Source of the DNA: Ulota crispa | Lineage: Eukaryota; Streptophyta; Bryopsida; Orthotrichales; Orthotrichaceae | DNA: 64,000 bases | Direction: 5' to 3' | Assembly (NCBI GenBank): GCA_963920765.1 | Contig: OY987243.1 | Location: 3,658,001 to 3,722,000, forward strand | Shown: in pieces, positions 35,424 through 46,316 of the stretch | Position numbering within the stretch: position 1 is the stretch's first letter | Layout: each line of letters starts with the position of its first letter | Translations under genes and position numbers: made by a program | The notes under the pieces: generated by a model | The model's database searches: none | Told to the model about the DNA's origin: nothing | Seen by the model: only the letters and a program-made list of their open reading frames with translations

Positions 35424-37021
35424 ATGTTGCGTTCTCGATCCTTGAAATCAAGCTCTTCTGATTTTGCAAGCACGGACATGCAAGAAGAGTCTTTACCATG
35501 GAGGTTGCTGCCCAATGACATTCTCGAACGAGCCCTTGCTTTGCTTCCCTTACCAGACATCTTCCGACTGCGTTGTGTGTGCAAGAGATGGAATGCTTTG
35601 ATCCACTGTGCGGAGTTTCAATGCCGTGTAGCATGGGGACCATTTTATTTGCCTTGAGTTAGATGGGATGGGACAGGATCGCGTATGGTTCCATGGTCTT
35701 CATACGACCTTGGTGAAAGGAAGAGGATACCTATGCCTCCATTTGAATTTCCATTGCAGAATCCACAATCTGGCTATCTAGCTGGAGTTTGAAGGCAGCC
35801 AATGGAGGACTCGTTTGCTTTGGATCTTGGGATGGTCGAGGAATCCTTGTTTGTAACCCTTTGACCAACAGGTGGAAGGAGCTTCCCGCTGGGAGGTTGA
35901 ATTCTTCACGACAATTCAACGAATAGAGAATCTCTTACAAGATCCTCCTTGTGGGTAATGCACTGATCATTGTCGCCCTGCCTCTTGTTTGCGTGTTGCA
36001 CTTAAGCTGCTATCATGTAAATCAAGCATATACTAGGTAGACAGAATTGTGTGGTTGTAAGTTTCTCTTGCCTCTTAGTTTCCAAATCTTGATCCGACTC
36101 CTTTTGTAACTGCGAGTGCTCAAATGACCAAAACCAGACAGTTCCAAATTTGTAGGAGGTGAAGTAAATGATTTTGGATGTTTCATAGGAGGTGAGAAAA
36201 TGGATCATGCAAAATGACGAAATCATACCCTGAATTTGGAATCAGGTAAAACTGAATGTTCTGAAAACTATTAATAGTTGGAAGTGTATTCTTTATTTTG
36301 AGCTTGGGTAGTTGGGGGTTGACTAGGGGTTTACAATCTAGATGTGAGAATTCAATTTTGTGGTTGCTACAGAGTTGTTGTGATACTAATGAAATTGAGT
36401 TTTGTTCTTGCAGGTAATGCTACTTACAGGTGTTCCGATTCTAGATATGGCAATGTAGGTTTGTACGACTCCATGATGAACACGTGGAGTCTCGGTCAAA
36501 GTATGTTTGTTGGCAATCTTGTGAAACGTGAAGCTTATTGCAGTGGTGAATTGTATGTTGGGAAATGGCCTTGCCAAAAAGGTTCACATGCAGTTGAGAT
36601 ATTGGATTTGACCACACTGAGATGGAGGGAGGAAACCATCCCAATTCCAAAAGGATTTACGCATGACCCTTTTGTCGTAACTTGCTTGGGTCAGATATAC
36701 TTGGTGCGTGAAAGGAGTAATACAAACAAGTACCCCTTAGCAAGCGTTGTCATTTTCCAGCTAGATCAAAGTAAGAGATGGACCCAATTAAGCAAATATT
36801 CAAATGAGCACTTTTTTGGGCACTCAAGAGTACTTCATGGATGCTGGTCAAACAGCTCAAAGATTCATGTGCTAACAAATTTGGGCGGCATATGGGTCAC
36901 GGTTTACAATAGTGCAACAAGTTGTTGGGAAGAGCCCATTCGCATAGGCAATGTCATTGATTTTCAGAATATGTTTCAAACCAAGTTCACCTTCCAACCC
37001 AATTATCGAGTTGCACCTTGA
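35424..37021 (+). pseudogene. F-box protein with kelch-like propeller domain, damaged
   Basis: Starting at the ATG 35424, an F-box is clear at residues 23-70 (SLPWRLLPNDILERALALLP then LRCVCKRWNALI). The downstream propeller part appears in several frames: PMPPFEFPLQNP (about 35730), then ANGGLVCFGSWDGRGILVCN with PLTNRWKELP (35790-35910). A second exon, 36414-37021, follows a good acceptor (cttgcag) and encodes YDSMMNTWSLGQ to a stop after NYRVAP. F-box proteins bring substrates to SCF ubiquitin ligases through SKP1. The frame closes after 35657 and again twice before 35930, so at least two shifts separate F-box and propeller. It is probably a pseudogene, unless sequencing errors or unusual splicing explain them. 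The type resembles plant At5g15710-like F-box/kelch proteins. Confidence 0.7.
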
Positions 37022-37595
37022 GGACCACTTGCAGAAACTAACTCGGGTCCTCTTTCTAGTTCTTCATTCATTTGGCTATAGTAGTAACTTTTTTTGCTGG
37101 CGGAATCTTCACATTTGAGTGACACTGGGCGGAATGGTGACAAAAAGTCGTTTTTGTGTGAGTTCTCAAATTCACATGTATATGAAAAGTCTGTTGCGTC
37201 ATATAATCACGGATGTGTCGCGTTTCCTTCTGTACTGGTTTACCGAACTCCTGAATCCTTTGATTGGTTTATCAAAACTCTGAATGACTTGATTGTTACT
37301 CCGTATTTGTTATCAAGGCGGGACACAGAGCACCAAAATTGTAACCTTTGAGTGTTCAAAACTCTAAAAATTAAGACTCCTGTACATCTGAAGTTCCAAA
37401 TGGATCAATTTCACGGAATTTAGCCATGTCAACGAGCATGACAATATATTTATTAATTCAGGCAACAAGCCAAGCATACTGAAAAAGCAATAATCATTCC
37501 ATGAGAAGTGCTCAGGCTTTCACGGCGATTTATCCAAAATTTGATCCTCGATTAGCTAGCTAGATAGATATTAACTGAATATCGCTGTAAGAAAA

Positions 37596-38339
37596 TTAGT
37601 ATAATCTATCACTCCACCCCGACGGCAGCTGGTCATTGGCTCGATCCAACAGACATTGCAACATGACGGTGTATTCAAGCATTTCGTTTTGCATTTCAAT
37701 TTGCTGCTTCTCGAGCGCCCGGCTTTCTTCAAGGTCTCGAACCAACTCCACGTTCCTTTCCAGCAAATCGATCTCCACCTCAAGCCTGCGGGTTCTCAAG
37801 AAGGAGATCCGCCTGTCTCTCTGGTGCACAGCTCGTCTCAAGGCCGTGTTCCTAACTTCCAACACTCTCATCCGATGTTCCAAATTGACTTGGTTTTGCG
37901 TCAATCGGTGCACGCAGTGTCTCTCCTGGAGAAGAGCATCGGATAGCTGGTTCATGAAAATATCGCATGCTGTGAGCACAGATTTTGGAATGAAACTTCT
38001 GCTAATTCTAATGAAATTTTCACTGCGTGAACCTGCCATGAATGGAGAACCCATGCCGAGTAGCGGATTGCGCGGTCGCGGTGGAATAATTATGCTGTCC
38101 GACTCGGGAGTTCTAGCGGCTGCACTGCCACTGCCATGGCTTGGATCTGCACGAGCTCCATAAAGAGGAATGATGTCGAGGTCTCTTCTCAGGATGTGTC
38201 TGCAAACCGGGCACGGCATTCGCCGGTTCTGGAGCCATTGGTATAAGCATGGCCAGCAGAAGACATGACCGCACGAGGTTGAAATTGGATCTGTTGGAGG
38301 GCCCATGCAGATGAAGCACTCTAGCACATTTGAATACAA
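37596..38339 (-). CDS. RING-finger protein, RMA/RNF185-like, with coiled-coil tail; start unclear
   Basis: A C3HC4 RING lies at the very N-terminus: CFIC, then CGHVFCWPCLYQWL, then CPVC. This arrangement and the FCWPCL signature are those of the RMA1/RNF5/RNF185 family of E3 ubiquitin ligases. After a Ser/Pro-rich linker (PPRPRNPLLGMGS), residues 125-235 are rich in Leu, Arg and Glu and look like a coiled coil (LEVEIDLLERNVELVRDLEE). The C-terminal membrane anchor of RMA proteins is absent. The frame has no ATG before the RING: position 38339 is a TTG, and a TAG lies 16 codons upstream. A good ATG-led frame (MSTGQAEQEDRLEWSSETVA, starting near 38447) lies in another phase just before it, so either a small intron or a frameshift separates start and RING. 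The paralogue at 40190 is also broken. Confidence 0.65.
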   Translation of the reverse strand: MYSNVLECFICMGPPTDPISTSCGHVFCWPCLYQWLQNRRMPCPVCRHILRRDLDIIPLYGARADPSHGSGSAAARTPESDSIIIPPRPRNPLLGMGSPFMAGSRSENFIRISRSFIPKSVLTACDIFMNQLSDALLQERHCVHRLTQNQVNLEHRMRVLEVRNTALRRAVHQRDRRISFLRTRRLEVEIDLLERNVELVRDLEESRALEKQQIEMQNEMLEYTVMLQCLLDRANDQLPSGWSDRLY

Positions 38340-38812
38340 AGGAACTGCGTCTGGTTGGTCATCGTAACTACGCTAGAAACGGTAGCTGCCACGGTCTCTG
38401 AACTCCATTCCAATCGATCCTCTTGCTCGGCCTGACCAGTACTCATGATTCCAACTCAGTTTTACCACTCAACACTCCTTCGCACTTTGCTAGACGCAAC
38501 TCGTACAAAGTCCGGATTGGACACTAAGCTCTTGCACGATAACCCCAAATGGTATATGTCTGGAGTCCTAATCCTTGCAGGTCCTCAATTCGCTCTACCA
38601 GAAGCTCCAATTGCTCTGTTTCAATATTGCTTTCACCGAATATCGAATCCCTCACGTACACTCAGGAATTGAATGGGATTGTGGCTTAGGTGCTCTGGCA
38701 ATCTCTGCTTAATATGTAGGACCTGCGAAGTGAGGCCTCGGTCGAGAGGTTTGGCCTCGGTCGTTATGGTCCAGCTTCGGCACTCGGGACCTCGTGGAGT
38801 TGTGTAGTTCGA
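38340..38812. other. Upstream region of the RING gene
   Basis: Contains the out-of-phase N-terminal frame described for the RING gene (about 38447-38360) and probably its promoter. No other gene recognised. Confidence 0.35.
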
Positions 38813-38821
38813 TTTAGTCAT

Positions 38822-39498
38822 GGGAAAATATCAAAAATGCCCCTCAATTCTTTCAAAATATCAAATATAGCCCCTATATGAAATATCAAATTTACCCCTG
38901 GCTTTTAGAAGAATATCAAATATACCCTTGCTACCTCTGAAAATTACAAAAACACCCCTTTCTTCTTGCGCCTCTCCATTGTAATTATTTGTCCTTCTAT
39001 CTTTGTCGTTTCCATGTTCCTATTATTTCCAAATTTCAAATCTCAAGGATTGTTTGAAACAAGAAAAATACCCAAGTGACCAATACGCCTATTGCTCACA
39101 AAGGCTAACAATTGAAATACCAAAAATATTCAAAGTAATTGATATTTATCAAGATAATTAGCATTTGAATGCATGATGGTATTCGCAAGTTGTTGGACCA
39201 TGGCTTAGTGTTAACTGTAAAAGAGCTGGGGTCCCTACAAGCGCATGTATACTTCCAAAAAAAGGTGAGAGAGTTTGCAATTTGCATTTAGTTTTTGAAA
39301 ATTCAATTCTCATGGCAATAAGAAAAACATGTGCATTGGAGAGGTGCAAGAAACAAGGGATACTTATGAAATTTTCAGAGGTAGCAAGGGTATATTTGAT
39401 ATTCTTTCACAAAGCCAAGGGTATATTTGATATTTCATATAATATAGGGGTATATTTGATATTTTGAAAGAATTGAGGGGCATTTTTGATATTTTCCC
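38822..39498. mobile_element. Mutator-type MITE of the GGGAAAATATCA family, 677 bp
   Basis: The ends gggaaaatatcaaaaatgcc and the exact inverse at the right continue inverted for about 45 bases. The target duplication TTTAGTCAT is perfect (38813-38821 and 39499-39507). The interior repeats 'aaatatcaaat.ta.cccc' many times. Non-coding, and probably a recent insertion in the RING gene neighbourhood. Confidence 0.88.
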
Positions 39499-39507
39499 TT
39501 TAGTCAT

Positions 39508-40189
39508 TGATGTTTCCATTAAGTCTCGGTGATCAGTAAATTCTCAATGGAATGTACTCGTACTTGTATCCGTTTCCGTGTCCTCGAGACAAAAACACAC
39601 GGCTGACTGTCAAGTGACTCGGCAGTCGGGCTGGGCACTTCAGACAGCTAACCGAGGCTTCGATCGAATGAATTCCACCAACGAGGTGTAATTGACACAG
39701 GCTTTGAAAAAAGGCAAACAGCTCTGGACTTTGGTGTCTTAATTTCCCGTTTTGCCTCCTTCCTGAGCGAGAAATCGATTCCATGCAATTCAAGTTTCGG
39801 TGAGAGAAAAAGCAATGCGCGGAAGGAAGGGTAGCATTAGATCAAGGGTTTACACGTTCTAGCTCTTGGCGGTGCTCAAGGTAGCCTTTGCTCGTCAAAC
39901 TCTTTCGGCTCTTCTGTTGGGTTGCAACTATTTGTACTATACGTGTGGTACCGCTTTGATCACACAAACAATATTGGGAATTGGCTCAGTTTACATAAAT
40001 CCTTGGGAGCCATCTAGGTCTTCTTCGGAGCTCATTTTGGAGGTTGCCAATTGAAGTGACATTGCAATACTACGTCCATCATTCCCGATCTAGACAATGC
40101 AATTGTTGGTTTTATATGAAACCTCTGTATTCAACTGTACAGGGTTCAGTATGAAATAGCCAGAGCTGTCTGCTTTTCGAAACCACAGC
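39508..40189. other. Spacer, nothing recognised
   Basis: Small frames only (for example 39866-40054, 62 residues, unrecognised). Confidence 0.3.
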
Positions 40190-40898
40190 ATGGACGCAAC
40201 TCTGATTTCGGTGGAGCTTAGCGGTGAATTGATTTTCTGGCTAAACGCCTTTGACATCTGCATAGAAACAGCGACTAGTCCATCTAGTGACCAATTGCGG
40301 TCACTTATTCTGCTGGTCCTGCTTGAACGAAGCGTTTCTCGGAGAACAAGCGCGGCCATGCCCAGTTAGCAGCGCTGATCTTCTAGATGATACAGTGCTC
40401 AACTTTCCTGTAGACAGATCCGAGGCTTCTGTGACGCCAAGTATCGAGGCTGCTGATTCGGGCATCCCCATTTTAAATGCCTGCACTACTGGACTAGTAC
40501 CAGCTCGCTCCAGTTCGATATCAATGGCTCGCATGGACGTTGTGCTGGACTACCTGGATGAAAGGAAGGACCGCACACACGCCATGCAGTTAAATCTAAA
40601 CCGAGACGTTAGTGACATGAGGAGCGACCGCATCAGGCAGCTGGAGCAACACTTGGAGAATTTGGTATAATCGAACTTGGCCTTGATTCGAGATATGGAG
40701 GAGCAAGAACAAGCGAGACGCCGAATGAGCCGAGGGGTAGCGGAGCTGGAAATCCGCGCCATGAGCGACGCCAGCGCAGTTGCAACGCGAATCAGCAGAC
40801 TTGGAAGAAGAATCGCTTCCTTTCCAATTACTGGAGCAAGTGTACAGTCTGTCGAGGAGTCCGTGGTCGGTAGACTCTTTACTACTACTACTACTTAG
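40190..40898 (+). pseudogene. Second RING-finger gene copy, broken
   Basis: An ATG at 40190 opens MDATLISVELSGELIFWLNA and runs into FDICIETATSP, the first half of a RING. The second half (NCGHLFCWSCLNEAF, then RPCPV) continues from about 40284 in another frame. A four-base duplication near 40280 (ctagt/ctag) explains the shift. The first RING Cys pair is incomplete and the last is PVSS instead of PVC. The rest parallels the RING protein at 37596: a Ser/Pro linker, then a charged helical region (MDVVLDYLDERKDRTHAMQL). An in-frame stop at 40668 is followed by more of the same frame (EEQEQARRRM) to 40898. It is a paralogue of the neighbour, in the opposite direction, and has lost function. Confidence 0.65.
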
Positions 40899-42149
40899 AG
40901 TGTCGGTACTCGGGGACGAATTAGCACTGCGCTGCATCCGCTACTTAACACTAAATTGCATATGAACTGTCAATATTCCATCAAAAGCTTTTCTTCCATA
41001 GTCTCCACATGATCTCAATGCAGACAAGTGCTGCCGTAGTGGCAAGTTGAGGTTGGCAAAGAAGGGGCAGTGGTTACAACTCATAATGCTAGGATTCTTC
41101 AAAGTTTAGGGTATGCTAAATTATTGATAGAATTCTGGCAAAGGGTCATAGTCTGGGTCTCCAGCTATGCAATGTAAAAATACAGAATAGTTGGAACAGG
41201 GAAGGTATTGCAATAAACTTGAATGCTCAGTTACTCATTTTCTTAAGCCTCATTTGCTTGTTGTAACAGATGCATGTGTAGAGAGATGGTGATTGACTTG
41301 ATTACTTGTGAGAATTTGACTAAGGAAGTATGTGCCCATTAGCGTTGAGGCCAAATAGGGTTACACTTATCTCGAGTTACTTTGAAATTTGAAAACAATC
41401 AAGACATTTGGATTTTACTTCTTTGCCATTTCGGTCGAATCCCTTGTAGGCAAATTATGAGTTCATGAGTTTTACAAAAGCGTTTTTTTCAAAACACTTG
41501 TAAATTGTGTGAATTTCAGAGGTAATGGAGGAAAATGCTTCTTAGAATAATCTTCAAACAAATTCAAAGCAATCAATTAGAGGCTTTATTAACATACATC
41601 AATATTGTGTCACATGTAAAGCCAAATATTTGTATAAAGTAAGTGGTCAACAAGCATATTACACAACCTTGTTCATCAATGGTGACAAGGTGTCTTTCAT
41701 GCCCAAACTAAAAGAACACAAGAACAGAGGAATTTGGGGAGCCGATAGTTCAAATTTCAAATTACAAGACGTTTGCCTAGGTCTCCCTTGTAGTATTTAC
41801 TCTGTGCTCTACTCCTACCTCGAGCCACAATTACATCATTACATAATGTTACGTACAGAAAATTATTTAGTCATACTTGTATGATATTAAGTTGCCCAAT
41901 GCTCTGGGAACTGAAATGTTACATTTTTGACACTAAAAAGTTGTCATGTGAACAAAATAACAAATCTGAAGTAAATTTTGAATGCCTACCACAAACTTTG
42001 GCACTCCACAATGTGCCGATTTATTAAATACGAGGTTTTGTATTCTGATGAAAAAGTGCCTGCAAAAAATATAATGACTACAAGAAACACAAAGGCAGTG
42101 CCATCTTTTACATATCCGAACATAATGAGTTTAATGAAACTTGAAAAGT
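40899..42149. other. Spacer, nothing recognised
   Basis: AT-rich. The frame at 41630-41884 has no recognisable protein features. Confidence 0.35.
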
Positions 42150-43890
42150 GATTTGGTATCACATTCCAGAAATCTGTATTCCGCTCCTTGGACGTGAAAA
42201 GGAACGCTGCATAACTGAGGATTTATCTTCGGTGATGTGCAACTGCAAAACTAATAGCCGCCAATTATAACACCTGTGACACAGAAAATTGATCAATTAA
42301 CAAAAAAGATAAAATTTCAAAACATGACACAACATTTGAGAGCGCTGGGACATTCTGGTTCTCAATGCATTACTATATTTACGTTAAATGTATGTTTCAA
42401 TTACTTCAAAGACATTTCACATCAACGCAAAATACATTTTTCCACAAACGAATCTTTACGTCGCATCTGAAGCTCATATTTGTTAAAATGGTGAACTTCA
42501 GAGAAAATGACGCTTCAGTCGCCCAACTGAGACCTCAGATCCATACCATTTCTAGAGCTCTGTATACTTGGAAGTCAAGATTTTGGCGATTTGGAACACG
42601 CCTTTTTAACGAACTCGACCATTTTCACTCGTATAACATGACAGCCTTACAAAAATTTATAACTTGTAATGCCAGGCATTCCAATTGACTGGCTGCTTAC
42701 CACATTGATCCCCGAGGAGGAAATTACGTCCATCAATACTCTCGGCGATAGAAGCCATTCCGGAAATCTGAAGGAGAAAATGGTTAAAAGAGCGTGCAAT
42801 ACGGGTGTCATTCATGAGCCACAGAGATCCCGAGTGATCTTGACGGTTGACGCCACAAAGACGAATATACATTTGAGACGTAGAACTCTAGCCTGTAATG
42901 CAAATAGCGAACCTATACTACTTACGAAAAGATGTCAGACGTTAAGTGCGAGATGATGAAACGATGCTGGAATTAGAGAAATCAGGTCTGAAAAATGCAA
43001 AAGGCTTGACAAAAAAGATGAAAGGAGAGGGTCGCACCAGCTCTCCGACAACAGCCACTGATGGTGATCCTTCCCAAAGACTTGCTTCAGCACCTTCATC
43101 TCCTAAGTCGTCAAGCGCAGTGCAAGCAGTCCGAATCCAGATGACCAGTCCAATCAGGTTTGTCAGCTTCACCTCTTCCCCTGCGCTTCAGATGACCGAT
43201 TTCCTGCCCAATGCCAGCACCTGCACTTCCAACACCAACAATTAAGATCTAGGAAAAAAAGCGGAGTATGAGCCTATCCAATTTACAGACCAAGATTACA
43301 TCAAGAGGATAACCAATTCAGATTTTAAAAAATCAGAGAAAAAAAGAGTTAATATAAATAAAGAATCTAGTACCCTCTTCAAAGACATGGCAAGAATTGA
43401 GATTTACTCCCAAGAGGTCTCGCAGAGTGACCAATTTTACAAGGAATCAAGTGAGAGTTCTATGTTGTTGCATCAACCTTCTCCAAGCTAAGACCTACAA
43501 TCCCTCGTGAGCCCGATGTAATTTCAAAAAGTACCGGAACACATCAATACAGGATGAAGCTAGCGATAAGTTGAAGGAACCTCAGAGTCCCAATCTAATC
43601 ATTGACTCAAATACAAATCCAAAAGGTAAAAACCAACTGAACAAGCACGGTACCTGGGGTGTCTGTTGGCTCTGGACCGCAGGAGAGGATTGCATCGAGA
43701 GAAGCTACCCAGAGGAAGATTGAGTAAGGTAGCGAGCCAGCGCTACAAGGACAGAGCCTCTCCAGCCTCTCGTAGCGTAGCTGCTTATTTGAATACAAAG
43801 TTCATGTGAACGTGACAAATTGGAGAAGAACCCCAGAAAATACACATAGAAAGAAATCCATGCCAGATCTTGGGAACGATGATCCATGGA
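42150..43890 (-). pseudogene. Partial duplicate of the DRP1 gene 5' end
   Basis: This stretch aligns with about 54000-55740, in the same direction. The copy of exon 1 (43038-43172) reads MKLTNLIGLVIWIRTACTAL and ends SVAVVGEL where the parent has SVAVVGGQ, so the P-loop glycines are damaged. Exon 2 is recognisable at about 42706-42773 (IAESIDGRNFLL) and exon 3 at about 42160-42275 (WRLLVLQLHI), both degenerate. Intron sequence is conserved between them. The match continues upstream of the ATG to about 43890 ('ccatgccagatcttggg' against 'ccgtgccagatctaggg'). All exons from the fourth on are absent. The copy arose at DNA level, since introns and 5' flank are included, and has decayed. Confidence 0.85.
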
Positions 43891-43946
43891 GCAGCAGGCA
43901 CTGAGATAACTAGACTTGGATTGAATGCGCGACGCAACCGAAGTTG

Positions 43947-46316
43947 CTACATCTGTCGCGCAATCCTGATCTTCTCTACATGATTTTGAAAGGTCCGTGC
44001 TTGCGCTTGTTCAAACACTTCCATTTCACTCACAAGCTTCCTCCATCTCTCGTTTTCGTCCCTGAGTGCCTTAATGTCTTCGTCATACTTTCTCATTGTG
44101 GCATGCTGGGTAGCGACATGCTCCCGAGCATTCTCAGCCGCTTCTTGCAGCCTTGCCTTCTCTATCTCGCTGCGTTCAAGCAAGACACGAGCTGTTCGGA
44201 GCTCGGACCGCACAAGCTCGGCAGCTGCCTCGGCACTCTCACGGGAAGAAACGACCTGTGAGATCTCAGTGGAAAGAACAGAGTTGGCTCGCCTCAAATC
44301 ATCCCGATCCCTTTCCAAGGCATCTGCCCGTGTGTTTTCCCTCTCTAATTGTTTGGCAAGGCGATCCACGGTTTCCTGAAGAGTACGTGAAGATTCTTTC
44401 ACTGCCACCAGCTCCCCTGCCACCCTCTCCAGCTTAGTTTTCGACTCTGCTAATTGACTGTTCAGAGTGAATTTCTCTTTCTCTTGATTGTCTTTCGCTT
44501 GCTCAAGGTTTCGAAGCTCCACTTCCATCTTGTGTGCCTTCATTCTGTGTTCGTTGCACTCAGAAGTTGCGGCATTCCTCTCCATCTTCGCTTCTTCCAG
44601 CAAACGACTCATTTCAGCAACCTTGGTCTCTGCTGATCCAAGCGTCTGAAGAGTCTTGCTAAGCTCTCTGTCTCGTTCTGCATATCTTCCCTCCATTGAG
44701 GAAAGTCTCGATTTCATGTCAGACCGCTCTCTTGCCTTGTCAGATTTCTGCGTCTCCAACACCTGGAGCCCTGACTTAAGGTTAGCATTCTCTGCGGTAA
44801 GACGCTCCAGTTTATCATTCAATGTCGAGATTTGCTGTCGGTGGACTTCAAGGTTGTGCTCCAGAACAGCATTCCGTTCTCGTGTGTCCGTTGCGCCGAC
44901 ACTCTTGGCTCGAATCTCACCAGTCAAAGCAGCCACTGTTTGTTGCAAACTAGCTACCTCTCTCCGCTGGACATCCAGATCATTCAACCTCTCCGTCCCG
45001 TCTGACCTTGATTTCGTCACTAGCTCATGCACCTGCTCCTTCACCTTCAGGAAATCCTGCGCTAGTGGAGGCGTATCCGACAGCTCAGTCACTGGAAAGC
45101 CCGGAGCAACATGACCATCCTTACCATTTGCATTCAAATTGTAATCCAGAGCCCTTGTAGATAGCCGTCGGGATTTCTTGGTACTACGCCACCCCTCAAT
45201 TGGCCCTGGTCCGGCCTCCTCCACTGGGAAAGAAAATCTCCGATTGATCTTTCTCACGTGAGGAACATCCTCAACATCAGCAAGCCCTGTGACCTCAGAG
45301 AATTTGCGAAGCACGAACATATCATCAAATGTCACTCCTGAACCACCATATCCACCAAAAAGATAAAGCGCGTCCCCTTTCGCAATCAAACTATGCGCTG
45401 CTCGACCACCAGGGCTGTTGCTCGACAGAGCCTCGGCTGCTGCATCATCACTTCGTTTCCGACCTCGAGGTTTGGCAATGGGCTCTTGTGGAAAAACATG
45501 CCATGTCAATCTAAGTTGAGCTAGATTTCCAGAGCTTACATTAAGTGCAAAGGTGTCACGCAGTCGCTCACTTCCATTACGACCTCCGTGAATTACAACA
45601 AGATTCTCCCCAATCAAGGTAGCGGCGTGGTTTGAGCGGTGAAGAGGAGCTGTCCCTTTGATCTCAACACGGTCTTTCCATGTATTAGTAGCACTATCAT
45701 AAACATTGAGATTGTGATCACCTGAAACAATACCACGGTCGCTTTTCCCTCCATATAGCAAAACATTGTGCCCTACGGAGGTCATGGTGTGGTAACCTCG
45801 AGCATTAGGCGAAGGTCCCATCGGATTTAGCACCTCCCACTCCAATGCATCAGTGTGAAGAACAGCAAGGTCACTCAGCCAGGAATCCACACCGCCGTAG
45901 CCACCATAGATCAAAATTGCACGAGTGTTCAAAGGATGCACAACCGCCGCATGAGTAGCGATCAATCTCCCTGCCAAGGTTCCTTTGGTCGCTGGAGTCG
46001 TCCATTCAAGAGTGTTGACGTTGAAAATGTGAACGTCACCATACATGGTCACCTTGTCACTACCACCGATGATCCAAAGCTCCTCGTCTCCGACCAGAGT
46101 CGCCGTGTGGTAAGCCCGAGCGCTGATGGAAGCATGCGCCTGCAGCAGCTCCCATTCCTCCGTCACCGTATCGAAACCCCACACATCGTTGTGAAAAATA
46201 TTCCCGTTCCGACCACCAAATACAAATATCGTTTTGCCAACTAGCGTTGCCGTGTGCCCTGCTCTGCCCTTCAAACTACGGTGCCCTGGCAAGCGCTGCC
46301 ACCTGAATTGAACCAT
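43947..46316 (-). CDS. Kelch-repeat/coiled-coil protein, 789 residues, intronless
   Basis: One uninterrupted frame from ATG 46316. Residues about 15-345 hold six kelch blades, each with the pattern H-x-A-T-L-V...GG...D...W: for example GRAGHTATLVGKTIFVFGG, AYHTATLVGDEELWIIGG, GYHTMTSVGHNVLLYGG, SNHAATLIGENLVVIHGG, AAHSLIAKGDALYLFGG. These should form a beta-propeller. A linker with basic clusters follows (KKSRRLS), then about residues 430-785 are a long coiled coil with Leu/Glu/Lys heptads. This layout resembles kelch-coiled-coil proteins such as ACBP4/5-type plant proteins without their acyl-CoA-binding domain, or Tea1-like cell-polarity proteins. A scaffold or trafficking role is inference. 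The upstream bases 'caattcag|gtggcag' could be a splice acceptor inside the first codons, so an additional 5' exon is possible. The 3' end lies 57 bases from the duplicated DRP1 5' flank. Confidence 0.88.
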   Translation of the reverse strand: MVQFRWQRLPGHRSLKGRAGHTATLVGKTIFVFGGRNGNIFHNDVWGFDTVTEEWELLQAHASISARAYHTATLVGDEELWIIGGSDKVTMYGDVHIFNVNTLEWTTPATKGTLAGRLIATHAAVVHPLNTRAILIYGGYGGVDSWLSDLAVLHTDALEWEVLNPMGPSPNARGYHTMTSVGHNVLLYGGKSDRGIVSGDHNLNVYDSATNTWKDRVEIKGTAPLHRSNHAATLIGENLVVIHGGRNGSERLRDTFALNVSSGNLAQLRLTWHVFPQEPIAKPRGRKRSDDAAAEALSSNSPGGRAAHSLIAKGDALYLFGGYGGSGVTFDDMFVLRKFSEVTGLADVEDVPHVRKINRRFSFPVEEAGPGPIEGWRSTKKSRRLSTRALDYNLNANGKDGHVAPGFPVTELSDTPPLAQDFLKVKEQVHELVTKSRSDGTERLNDLDVQRREVASLQQTVAALTGEIRAKSVGATDTRERNAVLEHNLEVHRQQISTLNDKLERLTAENANLKSGLQVLETQKSDKARERSDMKSRLSSMEGRYAERDRELSKTLQTLGSAETKVAEMSRLLEEAKMERNAATSECNEHRMKAHKMEVELRNLEQAKDNQEKEKFTLNSQLAESKTKLERVAGELVAVKESSRTLQETVDRLAKQLERENTRADALERDRDDLRRANSVLSTEISQVVSSRESAEAAAELVRSELRTARVLLERSEIEKARLQEAAENAREHVATQHATMRKYDEDIKALRDENERWRKLVSEMEVFEQAQARTFQNHVEKIRIARQM

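Noticed and set aside
44074-45114. Ser/Arg-rich plus-strand frames opposite the kelch gene
   Set aside because: Antisense shadows of the coiled-coil coding sequence.
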